DNA from: DAIOEK01 sp963721445
GTDB lineage: Bacteria > Chloroflexota > Anaerolineae > Anaerolineales > Anaerolineaceae
Direction of reading: 5' to 3'
DNA length: 64,000 bases
Assembly: GCA_963721445.1 (NCBI GenBank)
Contig: CAVRIZ010000007.1
Span: forward strand, 61,726-125,725
Each line of letters starts with the position of its first letter. The first letter of the stretch is position 1. Shown here piece by piece: positions 27,471 to 36,160 of the stretch. Position numbers and translations under genes: made by a program. The notes beneath the pieces were generated by a model, which saw only the letters and a program-made list of their open reading frames with translations, had not been told where the DNA came from and searched no databases.

Positions 27471-28400
27471 TTATTTTTTCCGTTTCGATGCGACTTTGCG
27501 TGGATTTTTTGAAGTTTTGATGTATCCAATTTTTTGGCTGAATTTTGCCGGAAGGATGCCAAATTGGCGGGGCATGGTATCGATTGAACAAGTCCTATCG
27601 GAAGAAAAATAATCGAGCCAGAAAGTCGATAAAGGAAACAGAGGAGCCATACTCTCCAGCGTAACAGTAAGTATCCGCATATAGGCAGAAGATACCCCGA
27701 TTGGTGAATTCTTTATTCCCAAGACAGCCTGGATTATATCTGTCATTTCCCGAAGAGATAATGCTTCCGGGCCGCCGATATCCAATGTTTTATTTTTCTT
27801 ATCAGAATCCTCCAGAGACCAGATAAGACAACTGACAAGATCATCAATCCAGATCGGTTGGAGACGCATTGAACCTCCATCCGGAAGAAGGAAAAACAAC
27901 CTTGCAGATTGGATGATCGAGCGCAAGCCTTCTGTCAGGTGATCACCCGGTCCGTAAGCGATTCCCGACCGTAGAATAGTAAAAGGGACACCTGAGTTGC
28001 GGATCGTGTTTTCTGCAATGCCTTTCGCTTTTAATACTGGATAAGCGGAAGCGCGATCCGCGCCCAGATGGCTGATGTAGATCAGATGTTTGATACCGAT
28101 TTCCGCAGCCGCATGACTGACGACCTGGGTGGATTGAATATCAGAGATCAGCAGATCGGCTTTCGTTCCTTGATACTCACCGGTTACCAGGTGATAGACC
28201 TGCTCAACGCCCTTCAATGCTGCCCGTATGCCGCGTTCGTCGGTCAGGCTCGCTACAACAACATCTAATGTGATTCCCTTTGGGAGATTCGGAGATGAAT
28301 GACCAGGGCGAACGAGGGTTCTAACCTCGTATCCATTAGCAATTAGCTGCCGGATAAGAGATTGACCTACAAACCCGGTACCTCCTGTCACCAAAATCAT
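27471..28400 (-). CDS. NAD(P)-dependent epimerase/dehydratase (atypical SDR)
   Basis: About 309 residues starting MILVTGGTGFVGQSL, the nucleotide-binding TGxxGxxG fold. LIYISHLGADRASAYPVLKAKG carries the Tyr-free variant of the SDR active site (YxxxK replaced), typical of atypical SDRs such as NDUFA9-like or NmrA-like proteins that bind NAD(P) but may not be dehydrogenases. The open frame extends to 28466; ATG at 28400 (or 28409) fits the family. TGCTATAAT on the coding strand ends 7 bases before this ATG. GH57 follows directly. Confidence 0.85.
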   Translation of the reverse strand: MILVTGGTGFVGQSLIRQLIANGYEVRTLVRPGHSSPNLPKGITLDVVVASLTDERGIRAALKGVEQVYHLVTGEYQGTKADLLISDIQSTQVVSHAAAEIGIKHLIYISHLGADRASAYPVLKAKGIAENTIRNSGVPFTILRSGIAYGPGDHLTEGLRSIIQSARLFFLLPDGGSMRLQPIWIDDLVSCLIWSLEDSDKKNKTLDIGGPEALSLREMTDIIQAVLGIKNSPIGVSSAYMRILTVTLESMAPLFPLSTFWLDYFSSDRTCSIDTMPRQFGILPAKFSQKIGYIKTSKNPRKVASKRKK

Positions 28401-28407
28401 AGCCACC

Positions 28408-28416
28408 ATTATAGCA
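28408..28416 (-). promoter_or_regulatory. Extended -10 promoter, leaderless layout
   Basis: TGCTATAAT on the minus strand, ending 7 bases before ATG 28400; no -35 at standard spacing. If used, the transcript starts at the start codon. Confidence 0.5.
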
Positions 28417-28496
28417 GAACCAGATATATTCCCTGGCAAACATATTGCACCAGATTCTCCATTCAACCATATTGAGGATTCTTGAGGGCATAAACA

Positions 28497-29843
28497 ATGG
28501 ATACACTGCCTATACCGACCAATAATTCACGCGTAGGATTTCATTATTTTCCTGATTCGATGCACTATCGGGATTCAGATATTCAGCATTGGCTGCCTAT
28601 CTTAAAGAACCTTAATTGCTCATGGTTAATCTTAAATACTCCCCAGGGCCGGGCAATACCCGAGAGTTTTATCTCAACATTGATCGCGAATGCTATCGAA
28701 CCGGTTCTCCAATTCCAAATGGATCCGGGTAGTACCCCACTACAGCAAGACTTTAATATGCTGATGGATGTGTATGCCAATTGGGGTGTGCATTATATTG
28801 TGTTATTCGACCGCCCGAATATTCGGAAATCCTGGTCTTCTGCATCATGGGCTCAACAGGATCTTGTTGAACGGTTCCTCGATCGTTTCATCCCTCTGGC
28901 TTCAAACATTCTCCAAAAAGGGATGATCCCGGTATTCCCGCCGCTTGAACCAGGTGGTGATTACTGGGACACTACTTTCTTGAAATCAGCCCTTGAATCA
29001 CTGACCCGCCGTGGACAACAATCGATCATTGACAATTTGGTTTTATCAGCTTACGCCCGGGTATCAGAAAAAGGTCTGAACTGGGGTGCTGGTGGTCCAG
29101 AACGTTGGCCTGGGGCAAAACCTTATCAGGCTTCACCGGACAATGAAGATCAAAAAGGGTTTCACATTTTCGATTGGTATGAAGCCATCGCTCGGACAAC
29201 CTTACAAAAGGAAGTACCTATTCTCCTGCTGGGGGTTGAATCAAGCCCTCTAGGTGTTAATGAAAGTAAAGGTGCGAACCAGGCTTCCAGCGCGGCGCTT
29301 CAATCGCAGAATTATGTTTCAATTTTTCAGCTGCTGAACAAGGAAAAAGTAAGCGAGCCTGGCTCAGTCCAAAAATCGGTCAACCCGGTTCCTGATCCGA
29401 TCCTGGCGTGCAGTTTTTGGGTTCTGTCTGCAGATACCAGGTCCAAAGCCATTTCCTCTGCATGGTTCAAATCAGAAGGTGAGCCTGCTCCATTTGTTGA
29501 CGCAATTATCCAATGGCTGGATCGCCGTCGGACATCAACGAAATCCATAAAGATCCATAAGGATGAGACATCCCATCCAATTGCTCACTATCTTCTCCTA
29601 CCGACCTACGAATGGGGAGTGTCAGACTGGCATCTCGAGGTGTCCAGACCATTTATTAAGAAATACGCACCCACAATTGGTTTTTCTGTCTCCGAAGCGG
29701 TACTTGCTGCCCAGGTTACCGTGGTTGGTGGACCACAAACATTCTCGGAAGAAGCTCTGGATATCCTCAGGGAAAATGGATGTGCCGTTGAGCGCATTAG
29801 TGGCGATGGCACCAGTATTGCAACATTACTGGCAGAGAGGTGA
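28497..29843 (+). CDS. Hypothetical barrel protein upstream of ftsZ
   Basis: 448 residues, no signal peptide or membrane helix. The N-terminal 310 residues look like a glycosidase-type TIM barrel: VGFHYFPDSMHYRD, WLILNTPQG, IEPVLQFQMDP, HYIVLFDRPN, MIPVFPPLEPGGDYW and ILLLGVESSPLG are spaced like successive beta strands. The last 100 residues form a separate alpha/beta domain (IGFSVSEAVLAAQVTVVGG...). No family is recognised and catalytic residues cannot be assigned. Its stop is 3 bases before the ftsZ start, so the two genes are surely co-transcribed; a link to envelope growth or division is inference. Confidence 0.7.
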   Translation: MDTLPIPTNNSRVGFHYFPDSMHYRDSDIQHWLPILKNLNCSWLILNTPQGRAIPESFISTLIANAIEPVLQFQMDPGSTPLQQDFNMLMDVYANWGVHYIVLFDRPNIRKSWSSASWAQQDLVERFLDRFIPLASNILQKGMIPVFPPLEPGGDYWDTTFLKSALESLTRRGQQSIIDNLVLSAYARVSEKGLNWGAGGPERWPGAKPYQASPDNEDQKGFHIFDWYEAIARTTLQKEVPILLLGVESSPLGVNESKGANQASSAALQSQNYVSIFQLLNKEKVSEPGSVQKSVNPVPDPILACSFWVLSADTRSKAISSAWFKSEGEPAPFVDAIIQWLDRRRTSTKSIKIHKDETSHPIAHYLLLPTYEWGVSDWHLEVSRPFIKKYAPTIGFSVSEAVLAAQVTVVGGPQTFSEEALDILRENGCAVERISGDGTSIATLLAER

Positions 29844-29846
29844 AAA

Positions 29847-31067
29847 ATGAACATGACCTACGCTCCTGCGGTACGTACTCCCATCACAACTCGTACACCA
29901 CTCCTCAAGGTGATTGGACTTGGTGGTGGAGGTTGTAATGCCATTAACCGGATGGTTGAGCTTGGCTTGGCTGGTGTTGAATTTATCGGTGCCAATACAG
30001 ACCACCAGGCGTTAGAGTCTTGCAACGCTCCTATGAAAATCCAGCTCGGGCCCAAGGCTACTCGTGGTCTCGGTTCTGGTGGGACGCCAACAATTGGTGA
30101 GGCAGCTGCAGAAGAAAGTGCACGGGAAATTGCGCGTGCTCTCGAAGGTGCAGATATGGTCTTTCTTACAGCAGGCATGGGTGGCGGAACTGGTACCGGG
30201 TCCATTCCCGTTGCGGCTAAGATCGCGCGGGCATTGGGAGCAGTCACCGTCTCCATTGTAACTACACCTTTCTCGTTTGAAATGGGTCGCCGTCAGAAAA
30301 ATGCCAATGACGGTTTGAACAAATTGCGACCATTCTCTGATACCTTGATTACCGTTCCAAATGATAAATTGCTCTATATTGCCCCGCGCGATCTTCCTAT
30401 GGAAGTTGCTTTCCGATTAGCGGATGATGTACTTCGGCAGGGCATCCAGGGTATCGCTGAACTGATCACCACGCCCGGTATGATTAATATCGATTTTGCT
30501 CATATTCGGAATGTGATGAAAATGGGTGGAGGATCACTGCTCTCAATGGGGCAAGCTGAAGGGTATGACAAAGCCCGTAAAGCTATTGATCAAGCTTTAC
30601 ATCACCCGCTGCTTGAGTTTGCCAACCTTTATTCAGCCGGCGGGATCATAGCGAACTTTACCGGTGGACCAGACCTAACTTTCCTTGAAGTAACGGAAGC
30701 GCTTTCTTACTTGCAAGAGATGACAGGCAATCAGGCTGAGATCATTCCCGGTTTCATCACGGATGAGAGAATGGCTGATCGCGCTCAGGTAATATTGGTT
30801 GTTACCGGATTAGGCGGAACTGCAATCGACAAAGAATTGTATCAGCCGAACCTGGAAACCCAGGCGATTGAAAATGAGAACGTAGCTGTAATTTCTGACC
30901 ATGAAGATGTGGCTCCACAATACGAATCCAATGAAACATACATGAAATTTGACTTCGGTGAATCAACTCGACCAGCATCTTCTACGGAAGCACCGTCATT
31001 GCCAAATAATCTAGACTTACCTGCATTTCTTCGGCGACGCACCCGGACGAACTATCAGGGAGTATAA
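29847..31067 (+). CDS. ftsZ: Cell division GTPase FtsZ
   Basis: 406 residues. KVIGLGGGGCNAINRM near 25-40, the tubulin signature GGGTGTG near 112-118, TVPNDKLL, and the T7-loop region with NIDFAHIR (catalytic Asp). The C-terminal peptide LDLPAFLRRR matches the conserved DIPAFLRR tail that binds FtsA, ZipA or SepF. It polymerises at mid-cell to form the division ring. It is not in a dcw cluster; it follows a predicted barrel protein and precedes two small ORFs. A ribosome site (GAGAGG) lies just before ATG. Confidence 0.97.
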   Translation: MNMTYAPAVRTPITTRTPLLKVIGLGGGGCNAINRMVELGLAGVEFIGANTDHQALESCNAPMKIQLGPKATRGLGSGGTPTIGEAAAEESAREIARALEGADMVFLTAGMGGGTGTGSIPVAAKIARALGAVTVSIVTTPFSFEMGRRQKNANDGLNKLRPFSDTLITVPNDKLLYIAPRDLPMEVAFRLADDVLRQGIQGIAELITTPGMINIDFAHIRNVMKMGGGSLLSMGQAEGYDKARKAIDQALHHPLLEFANLYSAGGIIANFTGGPDLTFLEVTEALSYLQEMTGNQAEIIPGFITDERMADRAQVILVVTGLGGTAIDKELYQPNLETQAIENENVAVISDHEDVAPQYESNETYMKFDFGESTRPASSTEAPSLPNNLDLPAFLRRRTRTNYQGV

Positions 31068-31069
31068 GA

Positions 31070-31297
31070 ATGGATGCTAAAACCCTAAGTGGTGTTTGTG
31101 AGCAGGTTTATCGGAAATATCCCGAAGTACAGGGGATTCGACCTAAACTTCAACCTCTCTCAAAAGGAACAGTTTCACAACATGTATTGATTTTTTCTTC
31201 GCATGCCACATCCTCCAGTGGAAAAACGATTCCAAGGGTGGTACGAGTGGTTGTAAATGCTGAAGGTAAGATCGTAAAAATGAGCACATCGAAATAA
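31070..31297 (+). CDS. Small basic protein after ftsZ
   Basis: 75 residues, begins 2 bases after the ftsZ stop. Rich in Ser, Lys and Val; the C-terminal half (PRVVRVVVNAEGKIVKMSTSK) looks like a short beta sheet. No signal peptide. Not recognised. The tight spacing and intact frame support a real gene; it could be a partner of FtsZ. Confidence 0.6.
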   Translation: MDAKTLSGVCEQVYRKYPEVQGIRPKLQPLSKGTVSQHVLIFSSHATSSSGKTIPRVVRVVVNAEGKIVKMSTSK

Positions 31298-31307
31298 TGA
31301 GGACTCA

Positions 31308-31523
31308 ATGAATATTCATGGAAATATCAAAAAAATTGAAGTAACCTTTTGGGAATCGATCATAAACCTGATGTCAACATCGCCTCGTTTCCAGCAATTT
31401 CTTCGGAACGGGTTTGAATTGGTTAAGGACCATGAGATCATCTGGTTTGCCGGGCTGATCTTGGCCTGGACCGCTGCTGGATTGACCGTTGGTTATTTTC
31501 TTGGTTTCAACGGACTACGATAG
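31308..31523 (+). CDS. Small single-pass membrane protein in the ftsZ operon
   Basis: 71 residues with a basic, amphipathic-looking N-terminal half (IKKIEVTFWESIINLM...) and one predicted membrane helix at about residues 44-65 (IIWFAGLILAWTAAGLTVGYFLG). GAGGACTCA precedes ATG. Last gene before the terminator at 31541. Topology would allow it to act as a membrane anchor or regulator for FtsZ, but this is inference. Confidence 0.6.
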   Translation: MNIHGNIKKIEVTFWESIINLMSTSPRFQQFLRNGFELVKDHEIIWFAGLILAWTAAGLTVGYFLGFNGLR

Positions 31524-31540
31524 TAAACTACCTTGATCCT

Positions 31541-31574
31541 AAAAGCAGCACTGGTATTTCAGTGCTGCTTTTTA
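31541..31574 (+). terminator. Intrinsic terminator of the ftsZ operon
   Basis: AAAAGCAGCACTG (31541-31553), loop GTATTT, complement to 31572, then T run. Very strong. Confidence 0.9.
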
Positions 31575-31638
31575 CATCCGTATGTCATCTCTCCAAATTA
31601 ATGATAAGATGGTGCCATACAATTAAAGGACACTACAC

Positions 31639-32583
31639 TTGAAACCGCATCAAAGTAAAGCGACAGAGAAAAGCTTTTTAATATCACTGGGATTGACCAG
31701 TTTTACATTCTTATTCGAATTAGTTGGGGGAATCCTCTCGGGCAGTCTTGCCCTGATCTCCAATTCGGCGCATGTCTTTCTGGATGTATTTGCTTTGGGT
31801 ATCAGTTATTTTGCCTTACGGGTCTCGTCTCGCCCACCCGATGACCGTCATAGCTTTGGCTTTCATCGTATTGAAGTCCTTGCCGCGTTCATCAATGGAA
31901 TTACCCTCCTTCTGATCTCACTTGGCATTTTCTATGAAGCCTTGCAGCGCTGGATCAACCCGACCGAGATCAAACCATTATCGATGCTCTGGGTCGCCAT
32001 TTTAGGGCTTGTGATCAATGTACTCGTCGCGCGGATCTTACACAAACACGAGCATCATACTGAACCACCTTCTCTAACTTCTGATGGTCTGCACAACCTG
32101 GAAAATGGTTCTATTAGTCGCAAGGATTTAAATATACACAGCGCATATCTGCATGTGATTGGCGATGCCATATCATCCGTCGGGGTGATCATTGCCGCTA
32201 TTTTGATTTACTTTACAAATTGGACCTGGGTCGACCCATTGATGAGCGTACTCATCGGTTTCATCATTCTGTTTGGATCTTACCGCGTTTTACGCGGATC
32301 GGTTCACATTCTGGTTGAGGGAGTACCGGAAGGAATCAGCGTCCGCGAGGTAATGCAAACTCTCGAATCCATTCAAGGAGTTCGAGATGTCCACGATCTC
32401 CATATCTGGAATATTTGCTCAGGACATGTAGCCCTGAGTGCTCATATAACGATCGATGATAATCAGCGCCTGATCCAGGATGAGATCATTCACACGGCAA
32501 ACCAAACTTTGGGAAATCGATTTAACATCGAACATACTACAATTCAATTGGAAACAAGTCCTTGCAGTCAACCATCTTGTTAA
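31639..32583 (+). CDS. Cation diffusion facilitator (CzcD-like)
   Basis: 314 residues starting at a TTG (31639) after AAAGGA. Six predicted helices; site A ligands in SNSAHVFLD (His45, Asp49) and HVIGDAISS in helix V; a cytoplasmic loop HKHEHHTEP that is His-rich and may bind metal; a C-terminal ferredoxin-like domain with VRDVHDLHIW. The family exports Zn2+, Co2+, Cd2+ or Ni2+ in exchange for protons. The C-terminal Cys pair (SPCSQPSC) is unusual and may sense metal. Confidence 0.92.
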   Translation: MKPHQSKATEKSFLISLGLTSFTFLFELVGGILSGSLALISNSAHVFLDVFALGISYFALRVSSRPPDDRHSFGFHRIEVLAAFINGITLLLISLGIFYEALQRWINPTEIKPLSMLWVAILGLVINVLVARILHKHEHHTEPPSLTSDGLHNLENGSISRKDLNIHSAYLHVIGDAISSVGVIIAAILIYFTNWTWVDPLMSVLIGFIILFGSYRVLRGSVHILVEGVPEGISVREVMQTLESIQGVRDVHDLHIWNICSGHVALSAHITIDDNQRLIQDEIIHTANQTLGNRFNIEHTTIQLETSPCSQPSC

Positions 32584-32606
32584 GGAAATTCTTCGATTAA
32601 ATGAAA

Positions 32607-32637
32607 GAGGAAGCTTGCTGGCTTCCTCTAATTTTTT
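32607..32637. terminator. Intrinsic terminator after the CDF gene
   Basis: GAGGAAGC (32607-32614), loop TTGCTG, GCTTCCTC (32621-32628), then TAATTTTTT. Lies between convergent CDF and sod genes. Confidence 0.8.
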
Positions 32638-32640
32638 ATA

Positions 32641-33252
32641 TTACCTGGTTTTCTGGTAAAGTTGATCGACTACATCCCAGTTCACAACATTCCAAAATGC
32701 TTTCACGTAATCTACTCTTCGATTTTGATAATTGAGGTAATATGCATGCTCCCAAACATCAAGACCGAGGATGGGTGTATGACCATCCATTAAAGGACTG
32801 TCCTGGTTTGCGGTCGAATAAACCTGCAACTTCTTCGCTTGATCGGTGACCAACCATGACCAACCTGAACCAAATCGAGTGACGGCTGCCTGACCAAATT
32901 TCTCAACAAAAGCATCGTATCCCCCAAAAGTAGTTTCGAGTTCTTTCATTAATCCACTCTTTGGTGTTTTGCTTCCACCGGGCATCATCCAATCCCAGAA
33001 TAGACTATGGTTGTAATGTCCTCCCCCATTATTTCGAACCGCTGTTCGGACTGATTCTGGTACATTTTGGAGATTCATTAAGAGTTCCGTGATGGGTTTC
33101 GACTGGAGTTCTGGAAAATTTTCCAACGCTTTATTCAAATTGGTCACATACGTTGCATGATGCTTATCATGATGAATTTCCATGGTTCGAGCATCAATAT
33201 ATGGTTCGAGTGCAGTAACTGCATACTTCAATACTGGTAATTCAAAAGCCAT
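32641..33252 (-). CDS. sodA: Fe/Mn superoxide dismutase
   Basis: 203 residues. Metal ligands: His27 in EIHHDKHH, His near 82 in HYNHSLFW, and Asp/His in DVWEHAYYL near 165-173. GGGHYNHSLFWDWMMPGG and FGSGWSWL are typical. Converts superoxide to H2O2, which the catalase at 42.9 kb can remove. Whether Mn or Fe is used cannot be told reliably; no signal peptide, so cytoplasmic. Confidence 0.95.
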   Translation of the reverse strand: MAFELPVLKYAVTALEPYIDARTMEIHHDKHHATYVTNLNKALENFPELQSKPITELLMNLQNVPESVRTAVRNNGGGHYNHSLFWDWMMPGGSKTPKSGLMKELETTFGGYDAFVEKFGQAAVTRFGSGWSWLVTDQAKKLQVYSTANQDSPLMDGHTPILGLDVWEHAYYLNYQNRRVDYVKAFWNVVNWDVVDQLYQKTR

Positions 33253-33340
33253 AGTAGCCTCCGCTGATAATTTTATTCCTATTTATACCTATATTATCTT
33301 ATTTACAATAAACATAGTACACTTTGTACAAGGATAACAA

Positions 33341-33368
33341 ACCGCCTGGACAATTCAATCCAGGCGGT
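33341..33368 (-). terminator. Terminator for the NBR1-Ig lipoprotein gene
   Basis: ACCGCCTGGA (33341-33350), 8-base loop, TCCAGGCGGT (33359-33368); on the minus strand followed by TTGTTATCC, a weak T tail. Confidence 0.6.
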
Positions 33369-33388
33369 AAAAAGTAGTTATAAATGAG

Positions 33389-34390
33389 CTATGGCGCAAC
33401 GCTGACGGTTAAGTACCTCACATTGTTCGATTCGTCGCTTTCAGGGACCACATTTCCAACATCAGCTACAACTCGTGTTTTTATACTCCCATACCAACTT
33501 GGGAAAGTGTACATGCAGCTTACAGTTTGGCCACCATGCGCATTGTTGTCCATATTCCATGAACATCCGGAAGGTGCAGAATCGCTCTGGAAGAATTGAA
33601 TTTGGTATGGACCTGATTTTTTATCGCCGTTATTGTAGACCGAAACACTCACCTGGCATGGAACATTCATTTTTGGTGAGGCGCACATGGAAAAGCCGGT
33701 GACTTCAATTTCCGCTTTGGCTTCCGGAACTGCGGTCGGGTTTGGCACTTTTATCAGTACCCAGAATGGATCTATGGCAGATGTATTTATGCCAAAGGTT
33801 TCACCTCCGTCTGATCTCAATAGAAAATACCCTTGGTAGGTTCCTCCATCCATCGGTGCTGTCAAATCAATGCTTGCATCAACCGTCATTCCGGGAGCGA
33901 TCTGAGAATTTGTCAGTTGGACGGCAGACGCCGCCCCCATCTTATCTCCATGATCAAATATCAATCGGTAACTTGAATTCCACGTACAGGTTCCGACATT
34001 TTCCAACCGCCAGGTCTTGGTGAAGGTTTTACCTGGATTTACCTTGGTATCATCCTCATATGTGATATCGGCAACATATGCTGCAGCGTTACAAGGCTTC
34101 GGTTTTTTAGTTGCCGTTGCTTCAGTAGTGTTGGTAGGGTTTATAGTAGGTTGGCTTACCGTTGCTGTCTGGGTGGGAAGGACACTCGTAGTAGGGGGAA
34201 CGCTGGTCAGCGTTTGGTTCAAATAGGCCGCAATGGCAGTCTGTGTCTGCTCAATGCTGATTGCCTGAACTGTAGCTTCGAGATTTGGGCCTGTCTGGGT
34301 CGGGGTAGCCTGCGTTATTCCGGGATAATTACAGGCGAGAATGCTGATTAATAAGATGGTCGCTATAATATAGAGTCTGATATGCTTCAT
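33389..34390 (-). CDS. Lipoprotein with NBR1-type Ig and CARDB-like domains
   Basis: 333 residues. The signal peptide ends LISILAC (lipid on Cys20). A Thr/Pro-rich spacer reaches residue 98. An NBR1-Ig-like domain (about 105-215: FTKTWRLENVGTCTW, LIFDHGDKMGA) follows, then a CARDB-like domain (about 225-333: SVSVYNNGDKKSGPY, VPESDESNNVRYLTV). Both are beta sandwiches frequent in Anaerolineae surface proteins and presumably bind ligands or other wall components outside the cell. Anchored to the membrane; monocistronic with a TCCTCC-complement ribosome site (GGAGGA) before ATG. Confidence 0.85.
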   Translation of the reverse strand: MKHIRLYIIATILLISILACNYPGITQATPTQTGPNLEATVQAISIEQTQTAIAAYLNQTLTSVPPTTSVLPTQTATVSQPTINPTNTTEATATKKPKPCNAAAYVADITYEDDTKVNPGKTFTKTWRLENVGTCTWNSSYRLIFDHGDKMGAASAVQLTNSQIAPGMTVDASIDLTAPMDGGTYQGYFLLRSDGGETFGINTSAIDPFWVLIKVPNPTAVPEAKAEIEVTGFSMCASPKMNVPCQVSVSVYNNGDKKSGPYQIQFFQSDSAPSGCSWNMDNNAHGGQTVSCMYTFPSWYGSIKTRVVADVGNVVPESDESNNVRYLTVSVAP

Positions 34391-34532
34391 TTTCTCCTCC
34401 TGTGTTCATTAATCACATGACCATAGAACTTCGATTTATGACATACTACACGAGAAAATCCAATTCAGCTATGCTATACATTATAGGTATTTCATACTCA
34501 TTTGGAACAACGACTTTTACCGAGGAAATTTA

Positions 34533-35426
34533 ATGCTTTATCTGTTGGTAGTCTCTCTTTTTTGGGCATTTTCTTTTGGTTTGGTTAAAACCAATTTATC
34601 CACCATTCATCCTGTACTTATATCAACGATCAGGCTTGGAACTGCCCTGATTGTTTTCCTGCCATTTTTGCGCTTGCGCACAATTGGAAAATCCCTTGCT
34701 GTAAAATTGATGATACTCGGCGCCGTCCAATTCGGCTTGATGTATATTTTTTACAACACCGCATTTCAATATCTGAAAGCGTTCGAGGTGGCGCTATTCA
34801 CAATTTTTACCCCGATCTATGTCACCCTCCTATTTGATCTCCGGATGAAGAAATCGAACTGGGGTCACCTCCTTACATCGGTTCTTGCCATTATTGGAAC
34901 CGCGATTATTGTTCAAGCAGGATTCAATCGGCCAGGAATGCTGGTGGGATTTTTAATGGTCCAGTTATCGAATATCAGCTTCGCCATTGGGCAAGTACTT
35001 TATAAAGAGATCATGGCTGGAGTACCGCAGGTTAAAGACCAGGATGTCTTTGGTTTGCTCTACCTTGGCGGGGCGGCATTAACAGCAATCATAACTTTGT
35101 TAGTAGTACCCTTACAAAAAATTGTTATTACTTCTACCCAGTGGTGGACACTTCTTTATTTAGGCGCTATAGCCTCCGGATTGGGTTTCTTCCTCTGGAA
35201 CATGGGTGCAAGGCGAACCAACATCGGTGCCCTGGCCATCTTTAACGACCTCAAGATCCCATTATCCATCATCGTTTCTTTGGTGGTATTTGGTGAAAAG
35301 GCAAGCATTCCGCACCTGATTATTGGTGGGGTAATAGTGGTAGCCGCTCTAGTAATCAATGAGATTTTCGAAAATAAAGAACGCCGTAAAATGAAAGATA
35401 GTTCCGCCCCTCTACCGGTATCCTGA
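34533..35426 (+). CDS. EamA/DMT-superfamily transporter
   Basis: 297 residues with about ten predicted membrane helices in two EamA repeats (residues 1-130 and 145-285). FWAFSFGLVKTNL at the N-terminus, and FLWNMGARRTNIGALAIFNDLKIPLSIIVSL in the second repeat are family patterns. Substrates of such transporters are amino acids, carboxylates, nucleosides or vitamins; this one cannot be assigned. Has GAGGAAATTTA before ATG. Stands alone. Confidence 0.87.
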   Translation: MLYLLVVSLFWAFSFGLVKTNLSTIHPVLISTIRLGTALIVFLPFLRLRTIGKSLAVKLMILGAVQFGLMYIFYNTAFQYLKAFEVALFTIFTPIYVTLLFDLRMKKSNWGHLLTSVLAIIGTAIIVQAGFNRPGMLVGFLMVQLSNISFAIGQVLYKEIMAGVPQVKDQDVFGLLYLGGAALTAIITLLVVPLQKIVITSTQWWTLLYLGAIASGLGFFLWNMGARRTNIGALAIFNDLKIPLSIIVSLVVFGEKASIPHLIIGGVIVVAALVINEIFENKERRKMKDSSAPLPVS

Positions 35427-35488
35427 CCTTGGTTCTCTTCTAGCAGTTTCTATCAGCAAACCGGATAGAACACATATAAGATCATATT

Positions 35489-35517
35489 TTGTACAACATA
35501 ACTTCGCATGCTACAAT
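35489..35517 (+). promoter_or_regulatory. Promoter of the ECF S-component gene
   Basis: TTGTAC (35489-35494), 17-base spacer, TACAAT (35512-35517), followed by GAGAGGAGA and ATG 35551. No riboswitch-like fold was recognised in the 30-base leader. Confidence 0.65.
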
Positions 35518-35550
35518 CAGAATTGAGTATTAAGAGAGGAGACCGAATAT

Positions 35551-36108
35551 ATGCTTTCATCTCGTACACGGAAAATTGTTATCACAGGTATTCTCGGGGC
35601 GATTGCCTGCATCCTCGGCATCACCCGCCTCGGGTTCATCCCCTGGGTCGCAGGTGCATCCCTGACTATCATGCATGTCCCTGTCATCATCGGAGCCATT
35701 CTAGAAGGTCCTGTAGTGGGAATTGGGATAGGACTCATATTTGGGGTTTTCAGCTTGATCCAGGCAGCGGTGGCGCCGAATGGACCCAGTGATGTGATGT
35801 TCACGAACCCAATAATTTCTGTTTTGCCCAGGCTATTCATCGGACCTTTAAGCTGGCTGGTCTATCGAGCGCTACAAAAATTTGAAATTCCGGCGATTGT
35901 AACTGCCGGGGTTGCCGGCAGTCTGACCAACACCATACTCGTTTTGGGCATGATCGGAGTCTTTGGTTTTGCCCCCTGGGCTCTCATTGGTTCGATTGCG
36001 GTCGCGAACGGTGTACCTGAAGCGATCGCTGCGGCTATCCTGGTATTGATTGTAGTGGCAGCCTGGAAACGTATCAGCCTGAAGAAGACCGAAGGGTCAT
36101 CGCTATAA
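35551..36108 (+). CDS. ECF transporter substrate-binding S component
   Basis: 185 residues, six predicted membrane helices. The opening ...TGILGAIACILGIT and PVIIGAILEGPVVGIGIGLIFGVFSL fit the ECF S-component family (pantothenate/folate/riboflavin types). It captures a vitamin or metal at the membrane and hands it to the T-A-A' module encoded convergently next door (36159-38682). The substrate cannot be read from sequence. Confidence 0.85.
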   Translation: MLSSRTRKIVITGILGAIACILGITRLGFIPWVAGASLTIMHVPVIIGAILEGPVVGIGIGLIFGVFSLIQAAVAPNGPSDVMFTNPIISVLPRLFIGPLSWLVYRALQKFEIPAIVTAGVAGSLTNTILVLGMIGVFGFAPWALIGSIAVANGVPEAIAAAILVLIVVAAWKRISLKKTEGSSL

Positions 36109-36128
36109 TATTTATTTAGGGTAGATAC

Positions 36129-36160
36129 AAAAAGCTGCCTGATCAGGCAGCTTTTGTTTT
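36129..36160. terminator. Bidirectional terminator between S and T genes
   Basis: AAAAGCTGCCTGATCAGGCAGCTTTT (two halves of a perfect palindrome centred on GATC at 36141-36144), T run on both strands. Confidence 0.8.
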
